The position numbers and the translations under genes were made by a program. 21,191 bases of DNA, taken from contig CAYMWF010000082.1 in the NCBI GenBank assembly GCA_964394085.1, positions 1-21,191 on the forward strand. The letters are read 5' to 3'. Below are positions 8,596 through 15,620 of the stretch, piece after piece; positions within the stretch are counted from its first letter, which is position 1; each line of letters opens with the position of its first letter. The stretch comes from CAYMWF01 sp964394085 [NCBI: uncultured Gemmatimonadota bacterium] (GTDB lineage: Bacteria > GCA-2686955 > CAYMWF01). The notes under the pieces are model-generated. The model ran no database searches and was not told the origin of the DNA. It worked only from the letters and a program-made list of their open reading frames with translations.

Positions 8596-9762
8596 TTAAT
8601 CGGCGGCAGGCACATACAGCCGAAATCCGCCATGATCATCAAAAGATTTGATATCGAACGAGGGCCGGAAAGCGCAAGCGCAGAGGGGCTTTTCTGAATA
8701 CATGGAGGCTCCTCTGATGATCCTGGGTCTTCCCTCCCCCACACGCCAGGTCCACTCTCTGACATTTCCGGCCATCTGATAAACGCCGTAGATTGAAGCG
8801 CCGTTTCGCCGCGAACCCGGAAACTCCAGGCGCTTCGGGAACTCGCTCGTCAGAAACGTTCTGTAATGGCCTCTGTAATTGACCTTGTCTTCTGAAAACT
8901 CATCTCCCCATGGATACTTCCGGCCATCAACCCCACGGGCCGCTTTCTCCCAGGCGGTTTCCGGGGGGAGAGAGTATTCGAATCCGTCGCTGTCGCCATC
9001 GTTCTTCCACTCCAGGAATGCATCTATATCGGAGAAGGTCATACCTAAAGCCGGTCGATTCTGCCAATCGGGATCCGACATCATAAGCGGAATAAGAGGT
9101 TTCATGACGGTTCTACGGAATTTCCCCGGTTCTCTCATAAATGGTTCTCTCGCCTTCTGCTCCCCGGGGGTAAGAGTGTTGAACCATACGAAATACTCAC
9201 CCCACGTGACCTCATATTTCGATATGTAGAACCCAGTTTCGTATCTCCATTCCGCTTCAGTGCCATACTTGAACCAACCTGCGGGGACGTAGATAAAATT
9301 TTCGGGTATCTCCTCCGGTCTGAACAGTTTTACATCCGCTTTCAGATTCTTATCGAATCCTTTTTCAAAAAGGATGGGAAACCTCACAGGAGCGTATCCG
9401 TCCTTTTCGATAGCAAGAAGATAATTACCCCATTGCATTCCGCGACTGGTGAAGGGTGTAGTCAAGCTGCCGCCGATTCCCACTGATTCTACAATATTTT
9501 CCTCTCTCACCCTTCCGGTTTCGGGCTCGAAATCCGGAAAATTGGTTTTGTCCTTAACCTGAAAAACCGTCACTTCAGCGCCGGATGGTCTTGTAGTTAA
9601 ATAAAATGCCGCTCCCGGTTCGTTGTTTTCATTAGCTTCATCATTTACCGTTTTCTTTCCGTTCCCGGAATATTCTTCCTTCGACAGGATCCATACGAGC
9701 AAAACAATGAACACAAGAACGATAAACCCGCAAGCAAGGATTTTTTGTTTGTTTGATCTCAT
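8596..9762 (-). CDS. Membrane-anchored SUMF1/FGE-fold protein with PEGA-like N-terminal region
   Basis: 388 residues. A single hydrophobic segment (about 9-27) anchors the protein, with the rest predicted outside the cytoplasm. Residues about 50-140 resemble a PEGA-type surface domain (LTTRPSGAEVTVFQV, then GNYLLAIEKDGYAPVRFPI). Residues about 155-388 are the formylglycine-generating-enzyme-type (SUMF1) fold: FIYVPAGWFKYGT, FYISKYEVTWGEY, SLPPETAWEKAARG, KYPWGDEF, GVYQMAGNVREWTW, IIRGAS and GGFRLYV. The two active-site cysteines of true FGE (RGGSY-C----YC pattern) are not in place; Cys361 and Cys363 lie further along. Sulfatase activation is therefore unlikely, and a structural or other catalytic role, as in many SUMF1 relatives, fits better. 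No sulfatase gene is nearby. No Shine-Dalgarno sequence is visible before the ATG, so the start is less sure than the family. It precedes the permuted PEP-synthase-like gene by about 53 bases. Confidence 0.85.
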   Translation of the reverse strand: MRSNKQKILACGFIVLVFIVLLVWILSKEEYSGNGKKTVNDEANENNEPGAAFYLTTRPSGAEVTVFQVKDKTNFPDFEPETGRVREENIVESVGIGGSLTTPFTSRGMQWGNYLLAIEKDGYAPVRFPILFEKGFDKNLKADVKLFRPEEIPENFIYVPAGWFKYGTEAEWRYETGFYISKYEVTWGEYFVWFNTLTPGEQKAREPFMREPGKFRRTVMKPLIPLMMSDPDWQNRPALGMTFSDIDAFLEWKNDGDSDGFEYSLPPETAWEKAARGVDGRKYPWGDEFSEDKVNYRGHYRTFLTSEFPKRLEFPGSRRNGASIYGVYQMAGNVREWTWRVGEGRPRIIRGASMYSEKPLCACAFRPSFDIKSFDDHGGFRLYVPAAD

Positions 9763-10117
9763 TACAGACAGGAGAAAGAAAAAGGACCTTTCCGAATGAA
9801 CCTTGACTCAACAAATGCTTTTGCCGGTCTTATCATTGAATATCCCGGTACGAAGGGATCAGCGCAGCAAACCGCATGGTATTCCCGAGATATTGCAGTT
9901 GATGACAGTTTTACCTCCTGATTGGTGGTTCATTATTTGATTATGCCTAAAGGAAATTAACGATGCAACTGATATTACCGGCTGCATCAGCGTCGGAAAA
10001 ATGGAATCTGTTTTGCGAGGAGGTCGGAATTACATTGCGGTCAGATAAATCATGAATACAGCGAAATCATATGTTTTTCTGCAGGCGAGAAAAATGTGAC
10101 AGGTCGATCATAAAGAA
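9763..10117. other. Intergenic stretch without a convincing gene
   Basis: This 355-bp gap separates the SUMF1-like gene from the tRNA-Arg. The only candidate is a plus-strand 30-codon ORF (9963-10055, starting MQLILPAASASEKW) with AAGGA about 8 bases before its ATG. I do not recognise it and would not call it a gene without homologs. I see no convincing terminator hairpin after the tRNA and no clear promoter for the SUMF1-like gene, although that promoter must lie here or overlap the tRNA transcript. Confidence 0.4.
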
Positions 10118-10191
<74 letters not shown>

Positions 10192-10207
10192 TTTCAGAGT
10201 GGAACTT

Positions 10208-10234
10208 TGTATAACGCGACATCGGCGGCGTCAA
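10208..10234 (-). promoter_or_regulatory. Predicted promoter for tRNA-Arg
   Basis: On the minus strand, -35 TTGACG (10234-10229) and -10 TATACA (10213-10208) are separated by 15 bases, placing the start about 10 bases before the tRNA. The spacer is short, but the tRNA-Pro promoter in this window shows the same 15-base spacing. It lies between the feoB stop and the tRNA, so the tRNA need not depend on read-through from feoB. Confidence 0.5.
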
Positions 10235-10265
10235 GCAAAATGTCCGGAAGACCCTGGTTCGTGCG

Positions 10266-12431
10266 TCAGAAAAGCTGCCCCCCGAAATAAACAGCTGCCG
10301 TAAGAACATACGCGAGTGCAGTCAGTCCGGTGAATTGTACGAACGGCCAGAACCAGGATCCGGTTTCTTTTTTTACGACAGCCATCGTTGCCGTGCAGGG
10401 AGTAGCAATCAGCATGAACAGCATGATGCAGAAACCGGTCAACGGGGTATACATACTTCGAAGTATATCTCTCAGGCTGTTGCTCCTGTCACCGGTATCG
10501 CCGAGAGAATAGACGATTCCCAGCTGGGCTACGAATACTTCCTTGGCTGCAAAAGCGCCGAGCATTGCCGTGCCGATCTTCCAGTCGAATCCGAGCGGCT
10601 GGAGAGCGGGCTCCAGAACCCGTCCTATCTTACCGGCGATGGAGTTTCGCAGCTGCTCACCGGACTTCCTGTTTTCGTATGTTTTGGCGGTGATGAACGT
10701 TACGGTTTCTGCTGCCGACTCCACCGGGATTTCACCTTCTTCCAGGATGATTACATCCCCGGCTTTTATCAGGCCGTCGATGTAATAATCGGTAGTGCGG
10801 GGGAAATAGGAAAGCGCCCACATGACGATCGAAACTCCCAGGATGATCGTACCGGCTTTTCTCAGGTACAGCCACGACCGCTCCCACATATGAATCAAAG
10901 TACCCTTGGCGGCCGGCATCCTGTACGGAGGAAGCTCCATTACAAAGGGTGCACTGACACTGGAAAAAACCGTCTTATGAAGAGTGAAAGAGATCAACAT
11001 GGCCAGCGCGATCCCGATGAGATATATCCCGAACATTACCAGCGCCTGATACCGGAAAGCGAAGAAGGAGGGAATAATGAGCAGGTAAATCGGCAGACGG
11101 GCACCGCAGGATATCAAGGGTAGAATCATCATGGTCATAAGCCGATCTTTCCGGCTCGAAAGGGTACGGCAGGCGAGAATCGCAGGTACCGTGCAGCCGA
11201 AACCGATCAGCATCGGGATGAAACTTCGTCCATGCAGCCCGATTTTGTGCATTACTTTGTCCATAATGAACGCAGCCCGGGACATATAACCCGTATCTTC
11301 AAGGAGAGCGATGCCCAGGAACAGAAGCACTATATTAGGCAGAAACACCAGGACACCGCCGACGCCGCCGATAATACCGTCGACCACCAGTGATTCCAGC
11401 ACACTCTGGTTCCCCCTGAAAACCGTTTCCGATAAAAAAGCCGCCAACCGGTTGAAACCGGTGTCTATCAATTCCATCGGGACGCTTCCCAGGGTGAACG
11501 TCATCCAGAATAACCCGTAAACAATCAGGAAAAAGATTGGCAGGCCGAGAATCCTGTGAGTAAGCACTTCGTCGACCTGTTCTGAAAATGTCACGCGGTC
11601 GAACTCAGGGGCTTTAACGGTAGCCTCATGCAGAAGCCCCGAAGCGAAGCCGTACCGGCGATCTCCGAAGGCTACTTCCGCATCATCCCCGTACCTGGTT
11701 TTTAACCGTTGAATCGATTTCTTCAGCTGCGAGTCCAGTCGTGCGAAATCAGACGACGTTTTCTCGACGTAGTCCGTGATTTCCCGATCCTGTTCGAGAA
11801 GTTTGATCGCCATGTACCTGGGAGGATACTTCGTCCCGTTTTTTTCCCGTTCCAGGTACGGAATAAGCTTTTCTATCTCCGATTCGATATCAGACCCCAT
11901 GAGGATGCGCGTTGTTTCGGTTCTCGCCTGCGAAACGCGTTCAACAGCCTTCTTCAGTTCCTCCTTACCGCTCCCCTTGAAGCCAATCATCGGGATGACA
12001 GGTGCATGGAGTCTGTTTGACATGATTTCAAGATCAAGCTCGATACCGGAAGCGACAGCCCTGTCCCACATGTTCAGAACCAGAACCAGATTGACTTCGA
12101 GTTCCACCAGATGCGCAGCAAGATACAGGTTTCTCTCGATATTCGAGGCATCCACGACATCCACGACTACATCAGGTTTCTCATCTACCAGAAACCTCCT
12201 CGCAACCTTCTCGTCTTCTGAAATTGCCGTAAGGCTGTATGTGCCGGGGAGATCTACAATACGGTACCGGGTGCCGTTGAATATATAGAACCCGGTTTTT
12301 TTTTCCACCGTTACGCCGGGGTAATTACCCACATGCTGTCGCGCACCTGTCAAGGCGTTGAAAATGGATGTTTTACCGCAATTCGGATTTCCGGCAATTG
12401 CAACTGTTATGATTCTCTTGTCTTTGCTCAT
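10266..12431 (-). CDS. feoB: Ferrous iron transporter FeoB (G protein-coupled membrane permease)
   Basis: 721 residues. FeoB carries Fe(II) across the cytoplasmic membrane. The N-terminal cytosolic G domain has G1 GNPNCGKT (14-21), the G2 region GNYPGVTVEKK with Thr41, G3 DLPG (60-63) and G4 NMWD (120-123), followed by a helical GDI-like linker to about 270. The membrane part carries both conserved gate motifs with cysteine, GFGCTVPAILACRTL and SCGARLPIYLLI, and ends in two hydrophobic segments without the Cys-rich tail seen in some relatives. Length is slightly below E. coli FeoB (773). It starts 15 bases after the stop of the DtxR-FeoA fusion gene; AAGGA lies about 13 bases before the ATG, rather far, so translation may be coupled to the upstream gene. 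The pairing with an FeoA domain and a DtxR-type regulator supports iron, not another metal, as substrate. Confidence 0.97.
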   Translation of the reverse strand: MSKDKRIITVAIAGNPNCGKTSIFNALTGARQHVGNYPGVTVEKKTGFYIFNGTRYRIVDLPGTYSLTAISEDEKVARRFLVDEKPDVVVDVVDASNIERNLYLAAHLVELEVNLVLVLNMWDRAVASGIELDLEIMSNRLHAPVIPMIGFKGSGKEELKKAVERVSQARTETTRILMGSDIESEIEKLIPYLEREKNGTKYPPRYMAIKLLEQDREITDYVEKTSSDFARLDSQLKKSIQRLKTRYGDDAEVAFGDRRYGFASGLLHEATVKAPEFDRVTFSEQVDEVLTHRILGLPIFFLIVYGLFWMTFTLGSVPMELIDTGFNRLAAFLSETVFRGNQSVLESLVVDGIIGGVGGVLVFLPNIVLLFLGIALLEDTGYMSRAAFIMDKVMHKIGLHGRSFIPMLIGFGCTVPAILACRTLSSRKDRLMTMMILPLISCGARLPIYLLIIPSFFAFRYQALVMFGIYLIGIALAMLISFTLHKTVFSSVSAPFVMELPPYRMPAAKGTLIHMWERSWLYLRKAGTIILGVSIVMWALSYFPRTTDYYIDGLIKAGDVIILEEGEIPVESAAETVTFITAKTYENRKSGEQLRNSIAGKIGRVLEPALQPLGFDWKIGTAMLGAFAAKEVFVAQLGIVYSLGDTGDRSNSLRDILRSMYTPLTGFCIMLFMLIATPCTATMAVVKKETGSWFWPFVQFTGLTALAYVLTAAVYFGGQLF

Positions 12432-12446
12432 GAACCGATAGAATCC

Positions 12447-13214
12447 TTATTGGGTAAGAAGGCTCACGCGGATTGATGAGGCTTCATGGTTCCGCAGCGA
12501 CAGATGATACCCCTTTATCTTGATTTCGATCGGATCACCCAGTGGCGCCCGGCGAATAAGCTCCAGCTCCACACCGGGAAGCACTCCCATATCGATCAAC
12601 CGCTGGCGAATTTTGCTGGTTGCCCGCAATTGAAGGATTTTACCACGCTGACCCGGAACCATATCGGACAGGAATCGTCTTCTTCGTCCCCACCGGCCGA
12701 AGCCCCTCTTTTGCCTTAAAACGAGCTCGCATGCTTCATTTGTACATCCAGAGGTAAACCCCTCACCCTCACCTGATGGAGGATAGCACCTTTTGAATTG
12801 CGTGAGTACTTCCTTGCCCGGGAAGGGGCAATTCTCGATAAATTCCATGAAACCGACTATACGCTCTACCGTTTCTCTACTGACATAATGCTCTATGGCG
12901 CAGGCATCGCCGTCGGCCTTCTCGTCTCCGACCAGGAGAACCTTTGTAAGAAAATTACTCAGGAGCTTGTGTCTTTCATGGATTTTCCATGCGAGCTTCT
13001 CTCCTTCCGGAGTTATCTCAACGAATTCGCCGACTTCGTATTTGACCATGCCCAGGTTGTCAAGCTTCTTTAACGCCGCGACGACGCTGGCCATTTTGAC
13101 GTCTTTCTTTTTGGCTATTTCCTTGATTCTCGCAATCTTTTTTTCTTTGATAAGATTGTATGTGATTTCAAGGTAATCTTCGAGACTTCTTGATAAATCC
13201 CCAATTTTCGTCAT
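12447..13214 (-). CDS. DtxR/MntR-family metal-dependent regulator fused to a FeoA (SH3-like) domain
   Basis: 255 residues. Residues 5-65 form the DtxR winged helix (LEDYLEITYNLIKEKK, ARIKEIAKKKDVKMASVVAALKKLDNLG). Residues 66-125 form the dimerisation/metal domain with His79, His82 and the CAIEH motif (Cys105, Glu108, His109), equivalent to the DtxR C--EH metal ligands. Residues about 181-252 are a FeoA-type domain (LSDMVPGQRGKILQLRA, RQRLIDMGVLPGVELELI, HLSLRNHEASSIRV). DtxR proteins often have a C-terminal SH3-like domain, but this one is a clear stand-alone FeoA type and could serve FeoB directly. The linker 129-162 has four extra cysteines (129, 143, 157, 162) that could bind a metal or Fe-S cluster; this is speculative. 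AAGGA lies 7 bases before the ATG. It is the first gene of the operon with feoB and probably represses that operon when iron is plentiful. Confidence 0.93.
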   Translation of the reverse strand: MTKIGDLSRSLEDYLEITYNLIKEKKIARIKEIAKKKDVKMASVVAALKKLDNLGMVKYEVGEFVEITPEGEKLAWKIHERHKLLSNFLTKVLLVGDEKADGDACAIEHYVSRETVERIVGFMEFIENCPFPGKEVLTQFKRCYPPSGEGEGFTSGCTNEACELVLRQKRGFGRWGRRRRFLSDMVPGQRGKILQLRATSKIRQRLIDMGVLPGVELELIRRAPLGDPIEIKIKGYHLSLRNHEASSIRVSLLTQ

Positions 13215-13279
13215 ATCTTTATCCTTGTCGACATACTATTCGACTCGGTTTGCCGTCCAGTTTGGCACGTCAAACCTTG

Positions 13280-13313
13280 TTAGCCGTGTATACCTATAAG
13301 CCTAAACAGCTAA
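13280..13313. promoter_or_regulatory. Candidate DtxR-type operator upstream of the feo operon
   Basis: The divergent intergenic region contains TTAGC (13280-13284) and GCTAA (13309-13313) as inverted arms, with an inner GCCTAA (13300-13305). TTAG/CTAA half sites resemble those bound by iron-responsive DtxR/IdeR proteins, but the spacing does not fit the 19-bp consensus. The site lies 66-99 bases upstream of the regulator-FeoA start. It is a weak, pattern-based call. Confidence 0.25.
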
Positions 13314-13374
13314 AAAATCAAACCCTTTCAATTCAATCCTGCAGTGAAATTTTTAAATGCAGATCATTTTTTCA

Positions 13375-13403
13375 TGTTATACTACCCGTGTCACAAGTTA
13401 CAC
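13375..13403 (+). promoter_or_regulatory. Extended -10 promoter and overlapping palindrome before the beta-helix-type gene
   Basis: TG-T-TATACT (13375-13383) is a good extended -10 element; no clear -35 is seen at the proper distance. Transcription would start near 13390, about 38 bases before the ATG. A near-perfect palindrome GTGTCAC-AA-GTTACAC (13388-13403, one mismatch) covers the expected start site and could be a repressor operator. Confidence 0.4.
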
Positions 13404-13427
13404 ATTCACCATCAAGGAGGTTGATTC

Positions 13428-13988
13428 ATGAAATTAACTCCCGATAGCATTAAAACCAGACTAAAAATCTTCAGCTTATTTACCGCCGTCATGCTCACGG
13501 GGTCGGCGGTCGCAGGTGTTCCTCTGCAGGTGGTATACGATTCCGCCGGTTCAGGCGAGGGATACAACAAACTGCTAGTCCTCGATCCTGCTGAACTCTA
13601 CACAGGAGGTTTGGAAATCGGTTCGGGGGTCAGCTGCTGCATCCATGGGAACGGAGCTTCCCTGGATCTCGATCAAAACTCGATCACCGCCTCGGGGAGC
13701 GGTACTGTCCTGGACATGGATCACTGCGCTTTGTATAATGGTTGGTACGGTATCGAGTTTTACAATAATGCATCCGGTTATATCTCATTGTGCACAATCA
13801 CAGATAACGCCCAGGGTATAGCCATCGACGGTGCAGGCAATGGTGCGGTACTCCTGGAAGGGAACAACATCTGTTTCAATGCGACTTTCGGAGTCGCCGT
13901 CTACGACGAAATCTCTTACCCGGAAGCTTCTTACAATAACACCTGGGGAAACACCGGAGGCAATTACATGTATTTCTGCCCCGGCTGA
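13428..13988 (+). CDS. Secreted beta-helix-type protein, N-terminal part, ended by in-frame TGA
   Basis: 186 residues before a TGA at 13986. A perfect AAGGAGG stands 7 bases before the ATG. Residues 1-29 are a signal peptide ending SAVA, with cleavage before GVPLQ. The rest has repeated short strands and Asn/Gly turns typical of right-handed parallel beta-helix proteins (GIEFYNNASGYISLCTITDN, GIAIDGAGNGAVLLEGNNI, then a NNTWGNTGGN turn). The frame stays open and clearly coding after the TGA up to 14513, and the expected ending of this protein type lies there. The TGA sits in CPG-TGA-GADW. A truncated product, a nonsense mutation or sequencing error (for example TGG Trp to TGA), or recoding are all possible. 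Function is unknown; such proteins act as surface adhesins or carbohydrate-active enzymes. Confidence 0.8.
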   Translation: MKLTPDSIKTRLKIFSLFTAVMLTGSAVAGVPLQVVYDSAGSGEGYNKLLVLDPAELYTGGLEIGSGVSCCIHGNGASLDLDQNSITASGSGTVLDMDHCALYNGWYGIEFYNNASGYISLCTITDNAQGIAIDGAGNGAVLLEGNNICFNATFGVAVYDEISYPEASYNNTWGNTGGNYMYFCPG

Positions 13989-14003
13989 GGGGCCGACTGG
14001 AAG

Positions 14004-14513
14004 GTGTTTACACCGACACCGGGTACCGGTGAAATTCACAGCGACCCCAGCTTAATCTGCACCGATTTCTGCGATTACCGAATCTGGCCTGATTCACCCC
14101 TGATCGATGCGGGTCCGCCGGATATGCCTCTGGATCCCGATGGGACACCAGCAGACATAGGGGCATTCCCCTTCGACCAGCGGAAAGACTTCATGATGAC
14201 CATCTCGGCCGCCAGCAAGGAAGTGAATAAAGGAGACGTTTTCGACTATATCGCAAGCTTCTTCTCTGTAGACGGGAACGTGTACTCAGTGCAGTTCGGT
14301 TCAGGAGTGATACTGCCGAACGGTTATCCTTATTCAGGTAATCCGATCGACGGCCCTGATTCTTACCTGGTTCTCCCGAATTCCAAGGTCTGGACGCAAT
14401 ATTCAGTTAATGTACCGGCTGGAGCACCGGCAGGATCCTATACCTTTATCGGAAGAGCGATTAAAGGCGGCTCAATACTGGACGAGGACAGTCTGAAGCT
14501 TGAAATCTACTAG
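14004..14513 (+). CDS. Continuation of the beta-helix-type protein beyond the in-frame TGA
   Basis: This ORF is in the same frame as the preceding one. If the TGA is read through, coding resumes at 13989. The first start codon after the TGA is GTG at 14004, but it has no proper ribosome site and would give a protein without a signal peptide. The translation begins VFTPTPGTGEIHSDPSLI and goes on with WPDSPLIDAGPP and DPDGTPADIGAFPF. This is the SP-IDAG ... D-DGT--DIGA ending that commonly closes beta-helix domains of secreted proteins. After it comes a domain of about 110 residues rich in beta strands (FMMTISAASKEVNKGDVFDY to SLKLEIY). The continuity argues that both parts are one gene of 361 codons, interrupted once. 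Confidence 0.65.
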   Translation: MFTPTPGTGEIHSDPSLICTDFCDYRIWPDSPLIDAGPPDMPLDPDGTPADIGAFPFDQRKDFMMTISAASKEVNKGDVFDYIASFFSVDGNVYSVQFGSGVILPNGYPYSGNPIDGPDSYLVLPNSKVWTQYSVNVPAGAPAGSYTFIGRAIKGGSILDEDSLKLEIY

Positions 14514-14636
14514 CAACGGAAAGGTTTGATAAGCGGTTGCTTCTGCACCGGTTATCAGCCGATGCTGCGTATTGATCCGCAAACAAGCTAAGTGTGCGCA
14601 GACGCTTTCAGATTGCCTTTAATTCATCACCAAGAT

Positions 14637-14667
14637 AACCTCAGTATAGCGGTGCTATACTGAGGTT
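14637..14667 (+). terminator. Strong perfect hairpin between two plus-strand genes
   Basis: AACCTCAGTATAGC (14637-14650) and GCTATACTGAGGTT (14654-14667) form a perfect 14-bp stem with loop GGT. Only three T follow on the plus strand, so it is an imperfect intrinsic terminator. It lies 123 bases after the beta-helix gene and 97 bases before the lamin-tail gene. It could instead be an RNA-stabilising or regulator-binding element. Confidence 0.5.
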
Positions 14668-14764
14668 TAATCGAAAGTCCGAAAAGACGGGAAGGAAAAC
14701 CGTGTAAGAGCAAACTATCTCCGAACTGATCCATGAAGCATTACTGCATGCCGGGAGTAGAAAA

Positions 14765-15616
14765 ATGGAAACGGATCAAAAACCGCCCAACAGAAAAACT
14801 GTGCTTCTTTTTGCATTAATGATTATATGCTTTATGCCCTCAGAGCTTCCGGCCACTCAACTTTTGATCAATGAATTTCTGGCATCGAACGATAGCACAA
14901 TCGCCGATCCCCAGGGCGAGTTCGACGACTACGTTGAATTATTCAATCCGCTTCCCGAGGTTTTGAATATTGAAGGAATGTACCTCTCCGATGATTCGGC
15001 AAACTGGAAAAAATGGCAATTCCCCGCCGGGACGATCATCCCGGGTGAAGGCTATCTACTCGTCTGGGCGGATGGTGACGAGGGAGACTACCCGGGCTTA
15101 CATACGAATTTCAAACTGAATCGTACGGGTGAAACCATAATCCTGTCAGATTCGGATCTGCATGGAAACGCACTTCTCGATTCGCTCAACTTCACCGAGC
15201 AAACCACGGACATCTCCTTTGGAAGATACCCGGATGGCGGTGACAACTTGGGTTTCATGGAACCTTCGCCGTCCTCGACCAACAAACCGCTTGAAGTGTT
15301 TCGTCCTTCTGACGCAATACTGCCTTCAGCGGGTATAGCATTCGGTTGTTTCCCCAATCCGTTCAATCCCATGATTTCAATCCAGCTGTATGTATCACCC
15401 GATCAGGATGAGGAGCCGTTTTCCGCAGACATCTTCAATTCAGGCGGTCGGCTTATCCGAAATCTCTTAGAACAGCACCGGCTTAGGTCAGGCCTGCACA
15501 CGCTCACCTGGAACGGGGTAAACGCTGATGGAAACATGGTATCCTCGGGTGTTTATATTCTCAGGATAAGGACGGGGAAAGAATTCGCAACGAAAAATCT
15601 GGTGCTCTGCAGATAA
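14765..15616 (+). CDS. Secreted lamin-tail domain protein with C-terminal FlgD-like sorting domain
   Basis: 283 residues. GGGAG lies 7 bases before the ATG. A signal peptide (1-30, KTVLLFALMIICFMPS then LPA) precedes a lamin-tail domain (about 31-150): LLINEFLASNDSTIADPQGE, YVELFNP, GMYLSDD, WQFPAGTIIPGEGYLLVWAD and FKLNRTGETIILSD. This immunoglobulin-like fold is frequent in secreted bacterial proteins. After a Ser/Pro-rich linker, residues about 195-283 match the FlgD-like C-terminal domain of FCB-group secreted proteins: FGCFPNPFNPMISIQLYV, ADIFNSGGRLIRNL, GLHTLTWNGVNADGNMVSSG, VYILRIRTG. In that group the domain guides export by the type IX system or anchors proteins at the surface. That use here is inference, as no secretion gene is in the window. 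It ends 4 bases from the convergent helicase gene. Confidence 0.9.
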   Translation: METDQKPPNRKTVLLFALMIICFMPSELPATQLLINEFLASNDSTIADPQGEFDDYVELFNPLPEVLNIEGMYLSDDSANWKKWQFPAGTIIPGEGYLLVWADGDEGDYPGLHTNFKLNRTGETIILSDSDLHGNALLDSLNFTEQTTDISFGRYPDGGDNLGFMEPSPSSTNKPLEVFRPSDAILPSAGIAFGCFPNPFNPMISIQLYVSPDQDEEPFSADIFNSGGRLIRNLLEQHRLRSGLHTLTWNGVNADGNMVSSGVYILRIRTGKEFATKNLVLCR

Positions 15617-15620
15617 ACGA

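Noticed and set aside
9963-10055. 30-codon ORF on the plus strand with an acceptable ribosome site
   Set aside because: Too short and unrecognised to call a gene from one sequence; noted in the intergenic entry.
10335-11123. Plus-strand ORF of 262 codons opposite feoB
   Set aside because: It lies wholly antisense to the conserved FeoB membrane domain, has charged low-complexity content, no ribosome site and no family features.
13428-14513. TGA decoded as Trp or Gly throughout the genome
   Set aside because: feoB and the GT2 gene end normally at TGA, with no coding continuing beyond, so TGA is a stop here.
14668-14764. Possible c-di-GMP (GEMM-like) riboswitch before the lamin-tail gene
   Set aside because: A fragment reading GACGGGAAGGAAAACC recalls the GEMM core, but the second helix with its tetraloop receptor is missing.
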